From positions 62,001-126,000 of the forward strand of contig JACRJX010000026.1 in assembly GCA_016235595.1 (NCBI GenBank): a DNA stretch of 64,000 bases. Reading direction: 5' to 3'. The notes under the pieces are model-generated. The model was not told the DNA's origin and did not search any database. It saw only the letters and a list, made by a program, of their open reading frames with translations. A program made the position numbers and the translations under genes. Of this stretch, positions 63,802 through 64,000 are shown one piece after another (within the stretch, counting starts at the first letter, position 1; every line of letters starts with the position of its first letter). Source of the stretch: Verrucomicrobiota bacterium. Its GTDB lineage: Bacteria > Verrucomicrobiota > Verrucomicrobiia > CAIQCK01.

Positions 63802-64000
63802 CTATTCCGCGGCCTTCGCGATTTGCTGATAATAACTGTAGTGAGTCAACAGCGTCAGCCGTTTGGCGGCGTATTCCAGGAGCTTCTGCGTCCAAGCGAG
63901 TGGTTCGTCGTAGAAGACGCTTGTCCAATCGTGCTGGCAATGCGACCAGCACCATCCGCCAACAGCCACACGATCCACCTGCGTCTTCAAATACTTGTGA
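63802..64000 (-). CDS. Partial protein of unknown function, C-terminal end
   Basis: The frame enters from the right edge and ends at a stop at 63802, giving the last 65 residues. They read YLKTQVDRVAVGGWCWSHCQ followed by HDWTSVFYDEPLAWTQKLL and a helical end. The W- and Y-rich content is like the end of a secreted carbohydrate-active protein, but I cannot name the family. The start lies outside the window. It is on the same strand as the operon, 308 bases upstream of it. Confidence 0.5.
   Translation of the reverse strand, partial: HKYLKTQVDRVAVGGWCWSHCQHDWTSVFYDEPLAWTQKLLEYAAKRLTLLTHYSYYQQIAKAAE

Noticed and set aside
63548-63955. A minus-strand open frame between the amidohydrolase_2 gene and the partial edge gene
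   Set aside because: It overlaps the supported partial gene for over 150 bases and has no convincing start or family motif, although part of it has protein-like composition.

Overview
The window is a GC-rich (roughly 60%) bacterial chromosome segment, densely coding, with no rRNA, tRNA or CRISPR array that I can see. The gene content points to Verrucomicrobiota, most likely a Pedosphaera/Limisphaera-like lineage. This is an inference from the many Tat-exported Gfo/Idh/MocA oxidoreductases, secreted glycoside hydrolases, a XylR-type regulator, a DUF5107-TPR protein, a URO-D/Gfo/Idh pair, ThuA and ceramidase-like genes. No single gene proves it.

The first part (1-25 kb) is mostly housekeeping and regulation. 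It holds the end of a type II secretion/type IV pilus F protein, a nitroreductase/flavin reductase pair, a Sel1-repeat HtrA-like protease beside a fused indolepyruvate:ferredoxin oxidoreductase, and small DUF4190-like membrane proteins around a LEA-type lipoprotein. It also holds a Gfo/Idh-xylose isomerase operon, panD, a histidine kinase/sigma-54 response regulator/GT-C glycosyltransferase operon with 4-base overlaps, a triheme peroxidase-like cytochrome, apgM, a hemerythrin-like protein, and a compact URO-D/Gfo/Idh/small HTH operon.

From 24 to 30 kb an AraC-type regulator faces a Tat-exported oxidoreductase across a spacer with TGACCG half-sites. It is followed by two tandem exported proteins that resemble isolated secretin beta-domains, and by a dockerin-VWA surface protein.

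From 30 to 48 kb lies a first glycan-utilisation locus on the minus strand: GH-A clan hydrolases, a GH2 enzyme, an Abhydrolase_10 protein, a DUF6067-like protein and a DUF5107-TPR protein. A divergent XylR-like regulator follows, and beyond it an overlapping sialidase/ceramidase-like pair. A 40-bp element is repeated upstream of two of the operons.

The interval 48.2-49.7 kb is decayed. It has an IS630 transposase remnant, an unusual run of abutting palindromes, a methyltransferase, and a Gfo/Idh gene that has lost most of its middle. From 49.8 to 63.5 kb nine minus-strand genes form what looks like one long operon: a secreted TIM-barrel amidohydrolase, a D-aminoacylase fused to a BNR-like region, a GH42-like paralogue, an M20 amidohydrolase, a NagX-like membrane acyltransferase, ThuA, Gfo/Idh, a TolB-like protein and an alpha/alpha-barrel glycosidase. 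This set suggests breakdown of an N-acylated (amino) sugar or D-amino-acid containing polymer. That is the least conventional system in the window and the best candidate for new biology.
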